A stretch of DNA of 64,000 nucleotides. It comes from Rebecca billardiae RCC1528. Its lineage: Eukaryota; Haptophyta. Where the stretch lies: NCBI GenBank assembly GCA_965240325.2, contig OZ251246.1, positions 248,001 through 312,000 on the forward strand, read 5' to 3'. A program made the translations under genes and the position numbers. The notes under the pieces are model-generated. The model was not told the origin of the DNA. It was given only the letters and a program-made list of their open reading frames with translations, and did no database searches. Positions 22,126-30,701 of the stretch are shown piece after piece. How positions within the stretch are numbered: position 1 is the first letter of the stretch; each line of letters starts with the position of its first letter.

Positions 22126-22139
22126 CGAGGCTGCTCACT

Positions 22140-22933
22140 TAGTCCCTCACAAGTTTAAGCCTCCCGACATTGTTCGCCATATCAGCGCAGCAAAGCAGCG
22201 GCGCGCCACCATACCAGGGGCGTACTTGGCCCACTCCACTGCCGTGCACATGAGGTGCGCCCGGACCCGATTGCTCGAGTCCTCGCAAATAGGCGTGGCT
22301 GTGCATCCTGGGTTGACGTTTGGTACCCGGCGGCCGGCGAGCTCGACTGGCGGCGAGCAGACCTGCCTGCGTGCCGCCGGCTGTCGGCAGCCTCCGTGCG
22401 CTGAGCCGCGCGCCGCGCGGTGCGTGTGCGACGTAGCTCCGCCCACGCCACGCATGCACCCTCGCGCCGCGCCGCCAGCTTGGCGCTGCCGTCAGCCAGA
22501 GCCGATCGAGTGCATGCCCGAGCCTGCTCCGAGAGCATCAATATGGGCTGCGTGTGGCTGCGCGTGCACTTTCGTCGCCTAATTTTGCCAGCGTCGAGTT
22601 GGCGCGTGGCACGCCCACCGTAGCAGCACGACTCCCGAATGCACAAAAGCCGGGGGTCAGCTGAATTAATGCAGCTCACACGACCGCGCTCCACGCCGAA
22701 AACCAGCCCGTAGCTGCCCGCCGGCTGGCTCGTGCATGCGCACCGACTGCCGGGCGCATCGACACCGTGGCGCACAGAGCGCGGGTGCCGCGGCCGGGTG
22801 GGTATGTACTGACGCGGCTGGGCCTGGTGCATGCGCGGGCGGATGGGCTCTGCCCGGGTCGGCGCGTAGCGGGCGTGCGGGCTGAGACAAAGTCGTGCCT
22901 GCTGCAGCCGGCAACTAAATTTGTGGGTCCCTA
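22140..22933 (+). mobile_element. Element B, copy 2
   Basis: Same 794 bp as 6852-7645 (offset 15,288), in the same orientation. It begins with the TA shared with C unit 3 and ends with TA next to the duplicated target TA at 22934-22935. Confidence 0.75.
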
Positions 22934-24010
22934 TACACCCGCGGTCTTTTGACTGTGCAAATGGGGCGCCGCCCCATGCTCAAATCCGAAGAGAACGAAG
23001 ATGTAAAAGTGTCTGGTCCCTAGATACTGTGCTGTCCGGGTCCCGGTCCGGTCAGATCTGAGCAGCCGGGTTTTCCGCCCGGATAGGCCAGAAAATGGGA
23101 TTTTCACCCTATCATAGTATAATGGCCCGCGGTGCAGGGCGGAGCGCGCAGCGTGGAGCCCGCACCAGCGGGCCCGAACCACGTTTCAAAAAGATCTTTG
23201 ATCAAGAAAAAAGGGACGGGGGGCGGCGGAAAAAAAGGGACGGGGGGCGATTTTTAGGGCTGGCGGAGACCGAGTTTCGAGTTTTTGAGATCGCATTGAG
23301 AGGTCTATCAGGCCCAAAAAAACCGCGCCCAGCTGATTCCCTTAAGTAAAGTGCGATCTGGACGTCAGCTGGACGTGACATTAGTGTAACGGTTCGTTAC
23401 GAGCGAATCGTACTCGTCTTCCCGGATCGCGTGACGTCCGGACTGGGCCACATCCGGATCGTCGGAGGTGACGTGCCCCGGCACGATGGGCGATGGCGGA
23501 TATGCGGGACGGCGCCTGCACGTGCCTCCGGACCCGCCTCCCGCTTGCTGCTCACGCAGTCAGCTGCGACCGTGGCGCATGATCGCAGAAGCAGTGCCGG
23601 CAGTACGGCCTGCATCAGCTAGTGCCGCGCCGTCGTGGCGCGCGCGGTACGGTTGCGCGTTTGCAGCGCTCGCCGCCTCGGCGACGGCACGCGCGTGCGG
23701 CTCAGGTGTGTCAAATGCGGTCTCGTCGGCGCGCTTTCGCCTGCCACCTCGTGCACCCGTGCCGCCAGTTTCATCGTCTTCATGAGGACTGCTGCTGCTG
23801 TCGCCATCCGCTCTCCATCACCCCGAGTCGCCGGTCGCGCGGCGCGCGCGGTAGGCACTAGGCAGGGCGTACGGTCACTCACCCGTGCAACGGGTCAAGT
23901 GGCCAGAGTACGTCTGGTCGTTGGCTGGCACGGGCCGCAGCGCTAAAGCACCCTGCTGTCACACCCGACTCCTTCAGTACTCCGAGCTCCGCGGCACGAC
24001 TCACTCGGCA

Positions 24011-24134
24011 CGATCGCGGACGGGTCGGATCCGAGCTGATCAGCCAGAGTTGGACACAGTTTGGCAGCTACTAGTAGTAATTCCGATGCCGATGGCACGA
24101 TCGCGGACGGGTCGGATCCGAGCTGATCAGCCAG
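24011..24134 (+). repeat. Two-copy direct repeat (about 81-bp period)
   Basis: The string GCACGATCGCGGACGGGTCG and the following GATCCGAGCTGATCAGCCAG occur twice, about 81 bp apart, followed in both by a GTTGGACA/TTTGGCAGCTA context. It is a local tandem duplication of no evident function. Confidence 0.7.
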
Positions 24135-24347
24135 TTGGACATTTGGCAGCTAGTTGTCAGACGGACGTCCGATTTGACGACCGGTGCCGGGTGCGGTCTC
24201 AGGTCCGCTGCTGTGATTGTGTGAAGTGTGAATGAGTCTCGCGGTCGCGCAGGCAGGGCGACGGTCGGACTAATATAGCTTCAGTCATCTCAGAACCGAC
24301 TTCAACTGGCGAACTGCCACTACGGCGGAGAGCCGCGATTGCACGGC

Positions 24348-24409
24348 CACCGCGGGCCCCCAACTGCGTTGATTCTATGCAGAAAAGGACCGCGGAACGC
24401 GGTCATATT
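24348..24409 (+). repeat. Short dispersed repeat, copy 2
   Basis: Matches 697-755, including the GACCGCG-GAA-CGCGGTC hairpin and the AT-rich sequence after it. It lies immediately left of the frame-disrupted locus that starts at 24427. Confidence 0.55.
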
Positions 24410-24426
24410 ATTGATATAATGATCGG

Positions 24427-25562
24427 CTACGCCGATCTTCGGGTAGTAAACAACGAACGAAGTTGAGGGCGCACGGCCCTGGGCATCGCGCGCAGGTGCT
24501 TGACGAGCTGGTTCGGCACCGTGTTGATGCCGAGCTTTACGGTCATACGGTGAGGTGGCTGCCCGACGGGCTCGGGCTCGTGAGGTGAGCGAGCGCGCGC
24601 TTCAGCTGCGCGCGCCTGCGCGCGGCGTCGGTGCTCGATGCTTGGCCACGCGCGCTTGTGGATGCGGGGGCCCGCCTTGCTGATGGTGGGCGAAACGGCG
24701 ATGCGCCGCCGTATCTCCGCCGCCCGGCTCACCGACACCGGCAGCACGCGGCTCACGAAGGCGTCGCACGGCATGTGGAAGTCGGCCGCGTGCACGCCCA
24801 TGAAGTCGGTCACCGCGACGTCCTGCGCGGTCAGCGTCCTCGCGGCCGCGGCCGCGTCGGCTGCGCCCGTCACCTTGATCTGCGCCACATGGCGCGCACA
24901 GCGGAAGCGGCAGCACTAACGTCGCCAGCGCGCCCGCGTCCAGTTCGACGCGCCGCGTGCCGAGATGCCACGCCGATCGCAGCTCGAGCTCGTCGACAAG
25001 CGTCTGCTGGCCGGCGCCGCCCCACCAGTAGGCGTGCTTGGAAAGCCGCAGCAGCTTGAGCTTCGCGGTGACGCACAACTGTTGCATCTCGGACACGAGC
25101 GGCGCGACCGCCGCGAACCACACCCTCCGCTGCGTCGCCGGCTTCGTGAAGGACGGGTCGTCGTACTCCATCGGCACGCGCGCGTGCGCGCGCGCGCTCC
25201 CGCCCTCGAATCTGTGCGCAGGTGCAGCTTCTTGTCGCCGCTCGTGCGCGCCCGTTCGGCATAGCGTGCAGTCCATGATGTACAGTCCATGATCAAATTC
25301 GAATGTCGCCGCCACGTCGTCCTCCGGCCGCACAGCCGCCGTCTCGCATCGGCGCCGCCATCGCGCCGCCGATGCCGCGCGCCGCCAGCGGCGCGTCCAG
25401 GACGGCGCCCATCGCGGCAAAGTCGACGTCCGCGTCGAGCGCGACGGATGCGAGTGCGTCATCGAACCCGCCAGCGCCTTCTCTCGGCTCGGGCGGCGGC
25501 CGCGACCGCGGCGGATCGGGCGGCAGCGAGGCGTCGCCGTCGCCCGCCCGGGCGTCGTCCAT
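24427..25562 (-). pseudogene. Frame-disrupted locus, conserved-looking protein of unknown function
   Basis: Three minus-strand frames carry successive protein-like text. The first begins at Met 25562 (MDDARAGDGDASLPPDPP) and is acidic/Pro-rich. The second, from about 25320, includes EFDHGLYIMDCTL and the segment KLKLLRLSKHAYWWGG. The third begins near 24888 (AQIKVTGAADAAAAARTL) and runs to 24427 with a basic C-terminal part. The change from second to third frame is a one-base shift around 24885-24890, with no room for an intron. So this is either a decayed gene or a sequencing indel. The first change could hide a short intron. I do not recognise the family. Confidence 0.4.
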
Positions 25563-25819
25563 GCCTAGCGCAGCCTGCGCGCGCGAGCGCGGCGAGGCGG
25601 GCGGAGACGGTGCCGGGCCAGGAGAGAAGGGACGCGCGGTGAGCGTCCACGGGCCGCCTCGGCAAGCCGATGTCCGCGCGTACCGGGGGCGCCCTGGGCG
25701 CCGCGAGGAGGCGGGCGCGCGGCGGCGGCACCCGCTTCTTTCTCGCCGCGACACGCGGGTGCCGGCGGTGTCTACGCAAGCCAACTGCCGAGTCCGACCG
25801 TGCGCCTGCCCGCGTATGT

Positions 25820-26480
25820 ACACCCATTTTCAGAGAAGTAGAGAACTCTTATGACTTATTAGTCAATAGAGGAGAATCCAGAAGGGTCGTACGTGAAGCG
25901 GTAGAAATTCTCAGCACACGAGGTTTTCAGGCCCGGCCATCATTGTTGATGAGCGAATTCAGGCCTCATCAACAAATGATCATATGGGTCGAGAGCGAGA
26001 ATGTTCGCCTTCAGGCTGTGTCTTTCATCTGAAATACAAGAATTGGATTGCCACCGAACCAAATGTTTGGTTCGCTTTATGCAGAATCTCGTTTCAGTTG
26101 AATGGCGGGCGATCGTCTTTCGTTGAAACGGTGTTTTTGAAGCGCAGTTCTCTTAAGAGGAGAGGGATGCGTCTAATCTAAAACGCTGTTTTTCAGAAGC
26201 GCGTGAATCAAAGCCGACCCAACCTCTTGTTTTTATGGTTGGCGAGCTGTTTCAGGCTCTTACAATTCAGGCATCTTACTACGACGGAATGTTCCAACAC
26301 ACGGCTGGTGTTATATGTGCTATTCCGCCCTGCATTCCCCTAAGTGTTACTATCGTTAAAATTAGCATCTACTACAAACGCAATCATTGCGGCAGCGATA
26401 TCCACTCATACGTACGAAGGCCACCCACAAAAATCCCCAAAATTCTGCGCGCATCCTCTTTTTGATTTTGCGGAGCACGT
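25820..26480 (+). other. Low-GC segment with coding-like frames
   Basis: Base composition drops sharply compared with both sides. One plus-strand frame reads smoothly to a stop at 26030-26032 (it includes RRVVREAVEILSTRGFQARP), and a second frame takes over at about 26020-26181. Neither shows a known domain. It could be an inserted piece of DNA of different origin, or exons of a gene with foreign codon use. I assign no gene. Confidence 0.4.
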
Positions 26481-26612
26481 GCGCCGCCCCCCCCCGGCTT
26501 TCGCTCACGCTCAGACCTTTCGGGGGGGGGGCCGTGCGCCATAAGTAGTACGTGTAGTATCATTATATATATTAATAAGTAGTACTTGTAGTATCATTAT
26601 ATATATATTGTA
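26481..26612. repeat. C-run/G-run hairpin and two-copy AT-rich direct repeat
   Basis: A run of C (26487-26495) preceded by GCGCCG pairs with a run of G (26522-26531) followed by GCCGTGCGC, leaving a loop of about 26 bases: a strong potential hairpin. Directly after it, a 37-bp sequence (AATAAGTAGTAC, then TGTAGTATCATTATATATA) occurs twice in tandem, ending next to the Copia element. Confidence 0.6.
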
Positions 26613-26632
26613 CAGTAAATAACTTTATTTAT

Positions 26633-27350
26633 TGGGTAAACGCGAGCTCCGAGCGTCTCGAGCCCTGCTAAGAGCTCACCGGCACGTCCTCGGGCGCGTC
26701 GTCGGTGACGCCCACGAAGGCAATCTCGACCCTCGCTCCTCTGACGAGCGAAGCTAATCCTCCTGCCGCAACCAACTTTCGGTTGCGCAGGGTGACACGG
26801 CGTTTTGCGGCCCGGCTCGGGAATCTTGTAACCTTCCTGAGCCCCGCTTCCGTGCGTCCGCCAATCGCAGGCGTTACCGACGCACCGCCGTAAGCTCATC
26901 TTTCCCCCAGGTACTCGGTAATGTCATCGGACCTGGGTAAGCTGCGCACGGACCCATGATCCCGGATTCTCGATTCTCAAAACTGGGAATCCGGGCGTCC
27001 ATGAACGAAGTGATCGAGTCCGTTGTTCCTTGGACTCTTCCACGATGGCGCCCGCCTGTGCCGCCGGCGTGCCATCCGTGCCGCGTGCGCCGGGCCGTAC
27101 CGCCCGCGCACGCGCCGCGTCCGTGTCGCTCCGCGTCCGCGCTGCCGCGTCCGCGCTCCGCGTCCACGTCGCTCCGCGCCAGCGCTGCTGCGCTCGCGCT
27201 CCTGCCGCCGCGCGCGCCGCGCGCGCGCGCCGCCAGAGCCAGCCACTGCGTAGCTGATGCCGCCGGCCCGCCTGGTGCGGCGCCGGCCCTGACGTCCCAG
27301 CGGCGACGCCATCTGCTGAGATGCGCGCCCCAGGCTGCGTCAGCTCAACA
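26633..27350 (-). repeat. 3' LTR of the Copia element
   Basis: Direct copy of 33310-34027 (offset 6677). Because the coding strand is minus, this left copy is the 3' LTR. Confidence 0.9.
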
Positions 27351-27359
27351 CCCCCCCTC
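27351..27359 (-). promoter_or_regulatory. Polypurine tract of the Copia element
   Basis: On the coding strand, a CGAGGGGGG-type purine run abuts the TGTTGAG start of the 3' LTR. This is the expected position of the plus-strand primer for reverse transcription. Confidence 0.75.
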
Positions 27360-27386
27360 GACAGCCATAGCCGCGAGCTGCGCCGC

Positions 27387-30300
27387 TTACCGCGCGCGCG
27401 TCGGGTGTCGGTCCACCATGATGGCGTCGACGTGCCGCTTGAACGTCGCACCGTCCGTCGCCTTCGTCATGATGTCAGAGTGGTTGAGTGAGGTGTGTAC
27501 CTTGACCACCTTCACCTTGCCACCCTCCTGCGCGTCACGCACATAGTGATGCTTGATCTCGATGTGCTTCGAGCGCTTGTGGTGCACAGGATTCTCCACG
27601 AGGTCGATAGCCCCCTTGTTGTCCTCTCGCACCTCCGTCGCGGCCCGCGGCGGCTGCCGCATGGACTCGAGTATGCTCCGCAAGTAGCTCACCTCGCGGC
27701 AGCAATCGCTCAGCGCGACGTACTCCGCCTCCGTCGAGCTCAGCGAGACTGTACCTTGCAGCCCGCTGTGCCACGACACCGGCGCCCCATTGTAGAACAC
27801 AATGTATCCACCCGTCGACCTGCCCTTGGTCTCCACCGGATTGCTTGCCCAATCGGAGTCAGCGAAAGCAAGTAGGTCGGGGTGCTCGGAATCTGTCGCA
27901 AACTTGAACAAGATTCCCAATCGCGGGCATCCACGTAAGTAGCGCAGCACGCGCTTCGCACTTACCAGATCCACCGCCCGCGGACATGACATGCGTCGCG
28001 TCAGCATGTTCACCGCGTGCGCGATGTCCGGCCGCGCCGTGACCATCGCAAACATGAGACATCCCACCATCGCCTGGTAGTTCTCAATCTCCGCGCGCTG
28101 CAGCAACGCCTCATCGTCGTCGCTCAGCTGCGTCCGCGCCGCCGGCTCCGGCGTGCGCGCCGGCGTGCTCGCGTTCAAACCGAACCGCTGAAGCACGCTC
28201 TCGACGTACGGCCCCAGATGCATCAGGATGCCGTCGTCATGAACTTCAAACACGGCGCCCAGGAACTTATCGAGCCGCTCACTCAGCTTGATCTCGTAAT
28301 GCTCCTTCAGGTCAGCCGCCAGCTTCTCCACCGCGCGCGCGTCGCGCGTCAGGTTGAGAAACAGCAAGTCGTCGACAAAGCCGCCCGCGATGATGAACTC
28401 GCCCGGCGCCGACTCCTTGACGTAGATGCACGGCGCACTCGGACACTCCGAGAAGCCGCGCGCGAGCAGCTGGGTGCGGTGCGTGCGATGCCACGCGCGC
28501 CCAGACTGGCGTAGGCCCGGATACGCCTTCAGGCTCCGGCCCACGACTTTGTACCCCGGCGGCGCCTGCGTGCTCGGCACGTAGCCCGGCGGGAATGAGA
28601 AGAGAGGCCGCTCATCCGGCTTCAACTCCGAGTTGAGGTACGCGTCCTTGACGTCGCCCTTCGACAGTATGCCCAGCGCCGCAACCGACGCTGCACCCAA
28701 GTCGACTCTCGCGCCCGCCTGCTGAGCGGCGATCGCCACGAGTAGTCGCACTTGTTCCGGCCGGATCGTCGGAGCAAAGACCTCCTGAAAGTCGATCCCC
28801 GGCCGCTGTAGGTTCCCCAGTAGCACCGACCGCGCCTTGAAGCGCGTCACCTCGCCCTCCGGGTTCGACTTCACGTCAAAGACCCACTGGCTCGGCAACA
28901 CCCGCGTGCCCTCCGGAACCACCACCTCCTCCGAGGTGCCGAGCAACTTGTGACCTTCCAAGTGCTCGAGCATGGCGCCCTGCCACTGGGGCGCCTCCGC
29001 CGACCGCATCGCCTCGCGATAGTTCGTCGGCACCTTCACGTTGATCTTCTGGAACACCGACGCGGCGCTGACGACGGCAGTAAGCAGCTGCGGCCGTCGG
29101 CGCGACGTCCGATCCCTGCGAAGCGGATCGTGTCCCATATCCAGGCCGGGCGGCGGCGCGTCCTCGATCACGCCGTCGTCACCGTCTGCGCCGCGCGGCG
29201 GCCCGCCAGCATCTGCTGCGGCCCCGCGCCGTGATTCCGTCGGCGGTATCTGATCCTGCCGACCCGGCTGCGTCATCGACGCGCCTGCCCCGCCACGCCC
29301 GCCCTGCGGCGTCGGCGTCGACGGCTGTGCGCCCGCGCTGCTGCACCCGCGTTGTCCCGCGTCCACGCTGCTGCGCCCGCGCCCCGACGTTGACGCATCT
29401 GCGTCGTCGTCGTACCCGACGTCGAACTCTGTCGCGTCGTCATTCCCGGCGTCGGCTGGCGTCTCGCCGCCATCGCCGTCCTCGTCCTCACCGTCGGCGT
29501 CACCGCCGACTGGACGATGTCCGCCGCTTACCGCGGCGTCGTCACCATCACCCACGTACGCGCCACCGTCAGGTGCGCCCAGCGACGAGTGCCCCCCCTC
29601 GACCAGGTCGGTCTCGTCGATGCGTACGTCACGTGAGTGAACGAGACGTCCGTCGTCTAAACGACATACGTACCCGAGCACGTAGCGCCATGTACCGCGC
29701 CACTGCACGCCGTGCCCACCCCAGAGATAGACACGTCCGGGTAGTGCGCGCTGCTTCAGCTGCCCCAATGCATTGCGCCGTGCGCCCAGCATCAGCACGC
29801 GGCAGCGCGCGCCAAACGCCACGTGATGCTTCCACGTCGGGCGTTTCCCAAAGAACAGCTCATCCGGCGTGAGCCACTCAATGTCTCCATCGTCACGAAT
29901 GATACCACGTGACGCCAGTCGATTGCGCGACGCGCATGCGTGCCACGCCGCGTAGTGCCAATCGACCCTCGAGACTCCACGCGCAACGACCGTGGCGCGC
30001 AGTCTCGACTTCAGCGTGCGGATAGCGCGTTCCGCCACGCCATTCGAGCTCGGCGAGTCGGGCGCCGACGTGACCGTCGACGAGAACCCAAGCTTCGCCA
30101 GCTCACCCTCGACGTACGTACTCAGCAACGTCGAGCCACCGTCGGTGTGAATATGGCGTCGCGCCATAGTACACCCCGACGCCAGGACCCAATGCGACAT
30201 GTGCATGGCCCCTGTTCCAAGCAACTGCGCGTACCAGCGGAATGCCCGACCAACCTCGGCGTCATCCAAGCTGCGTAGCGCGTACACTTGCCATCGACGT

Positions 30301-30701
30301 GAATGCCCATCGATGAATATGATCCCATGAGGATACCCTCCACGTGCGCCATCGGCCCCAACTGGTAAGTCGATCCGCGCCATAGAGAAGATGTCGACGT
30401 GCGTCACCTGCCCAGGGTAGTGCGCCGTCGGCATCGCGTCCGCGAACGACCGCCGCGTCATGCCCGCCGCCGACTGCTCGTCAAGCGGCTCACGCCGCGC
30501 GTTCGCCCCCTCCATCCCCTCGGCCACGCGTCGCGTGCGCTCGAGTAGACGTTGGTCATTGGTGCCCGTTCGAACCGACCAAGTGCGTAACCACGCCGGA
30601 TCAGCGTCTCGCGCCGCCTCCGTAGTAGTAGTGGTATCAGATACCGTAGTGGTTGTGTTTGTGGCCCGCACCTGCGCGGGTTCCGGGCTTAGGCGTTTGG
30701 G
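27387..30701 (-). CDS. pol: Copia Pol (integrase, reverse transcriptase, RNase H)
   Basis: About 1104 residues after the frameshift. The integrase core has Asp in QVTHVDIFSM, Asp in RRHIHTDGGSTL and Glu in SSNGVAERAIRTLK, with 36 residues between the last two. No His-His-Cys-Cys zinc motif is visible before the core, where Copia integrases usually have one. Reverse transcriptase follows: SQWVFDVKSN, FKARSVLLGN, KGDVKDAYLN with the first catalytic Asp, and GFVDDLLFLN, the FVDD version of the YVDD box. RNase H ends the protein: LAFADSDWASN, VSLSSTEAEYVALS and VREDNKGAIDLVEN give the acidic residues. The frame also stays open upstream to 31097, but that part overlaps gag and looks like a shadow. 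Stop at 27387. Confidence 0.93.
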   Translation of the reverse strand, partial: PKRLSPEPAQVRATNTTTTVSDTTTTTEAARDADPAWLRTWSVRTGTNDQRLLERTRRVAEGMEGANARREPLDEQSAAGMTRRSFADAMPTAHYPGQVTHVDIFSMARIDLPVGADGARGGYPHGIIFIDGHSRRWQVYALRSLDDAEVGRAFRWYAQLLGTGAMHMSHWVLASGCTMARRHIHTDGGSTLLSTYVEGELAKLGFSSTVTSAPDSPSSNGVAERAIRTLKSRLRATVVARGVSRVDWHYAAWHACASRNRLASRGIIRDDGDIEWLTPDELFFGKRPTWKHHVAFGARCRVLMLGARRNALGQLKQRALPGRVYLWGGHGVQWRGTWRYVLGYVCRLDDGRLVHSRDVRIDETDLVEGGHSSLGAPDGGAYVGDGDDAAVSGGHRPVGGDADGEDEDGDGGETPADAGNDDATEFDVGYDDDADASTSGRGRSSVDAGQRGCSSAGAQPSTPTPQGGRGGAGASMTQPGRQDQIPPTESRRGAAADAGGPPRGADGDDGVIEDAPPPGLDMGHDPLRRDRTSRRRPQLLTAVVSAASVFQKINVKVPTNYREAMRSAEAPQWQGAMLEHLEGHKLLGTSEEVVVPEGTRVLPSQWVFDVKSNPEGEVTRFKARSVLLGNLQRPGIDFQEVFAPTIRPEQVRLLVAIAAQQAGARVDLGAASVAALGILSKGDVKDAYLNSELKPDERPLFSFPPGYVPSTQAPPGYKVVGRSLKAYPGLRQSGRAWHRTHRTQLLARGFSECPSAPCIYVKESAPGEFIIAGGFVDDLLFLNLTRDARAVEKLAADLKEHYEIKLSERLDKFLGAVFEVHDDGILMHLGPYVESVLQRFGLNASTPARTPEPAARTQLSDDDEALLQRAEIENYQAMVGCLMFAMVTARPDIAHAVNMLTRRMSCPRAVDLVSAKRVLRYLRGCPRLGILFKFATDSEHPDLLAFADSDWASNPVETKGRSTGGYIVFYNGAPVSWHSGLQGTVSLSSTEAEYVALSDCCREVSYLRSILESMRQPPRAATEVREDNKGAIDLVENPVHHKRSKHIEIKHHYVRDAQEGGKVKVVKVHTSLNHSDIMTKATDGATFKRHVDAIMVDRHPTRAR

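Larger units (their letters stand above)
17310..22139 (+). mobile_element. Element C, unit 3
   Basis: Third direct copy, again at 4832 bp, followed by TA (22140-22141) and element B copy 2. Its satellite differs from units 1 and 2 in the fifth repeat, where the sequence after the hairpin reads AGCCTACGG rather than AGCTGACGG (about 21266). Confidence 0.85.
6852..22933 (+). mobile_element. 16,082-bp composite insertion B-C-C-C-B with TA duplication
   Basis: Comparison with the intact A copy shows the empty site GCTTTTACACCC. Here it reads GCTTTTA, then TAGTCCCTC..., and ends ...GGTCCCTA, then TACACCC, so a TA is duplicated at 6850-6851 and 22934-22935. Inside are element B (6852-7645), three direct copies of C (7646, 12478 and 17310 onwards), and an identical B (22140-22933). 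Every internal junction contains a single TA. The simplest history is a B-B dimer sharing one TA, into which C inserted and then multiplied head to tail. Misassembly of long repeats must also be considered. Confidence 0.8.
5685..23109 (+). mobile_element. DNA transposon family A, copy 1, split by a 16-kb nested insertion
   Basis: The ends are inverted: the left begins GGGTGGAATTCCCATTTTC, and the right, read inwards on the other strand, begins GGGTGAAAATCCCATTTTC. TATC flanks both sides. Removing 6852-22933 and one TA leaves 1341 bp, exactly the length of the uninterrupted copy at 52047-53387, and the two are nearly identical (one visible substitution in a coding-like stretch). A carries no recognisable transposase. 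Its interior has short coding-like frames, including one ending in a basic RPSKRTRKDA tail, perhaps a captured gene fragment. A 4-bp duplication fits few superfamilies (Ginger, Sola and some Academ elements make about 4 bp). I do not assign one. Confidence 0.85.
23114..24426. other. Intergenic, no supported gene
   Basis: Starts with a purine-rich stretch (GGGACGGGGGGCGG and A-runs), then ordinary GC-rich DNA. Open frames on both strands lack domains. It contains a short tandem duplication at 24011-24134 and the second copy of the 60-bp dispersed repeat at 24348-24409. Confidence 0.55.

Noticed and set aside
5685-23109. A giant 17-kb single transposon of the Maverick or Starship type
   Set aside because: Comparison with the intact 1341-bp copy shows that the size comes from nesting. 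No captain recombinase, polymerase or capsid gene is present.
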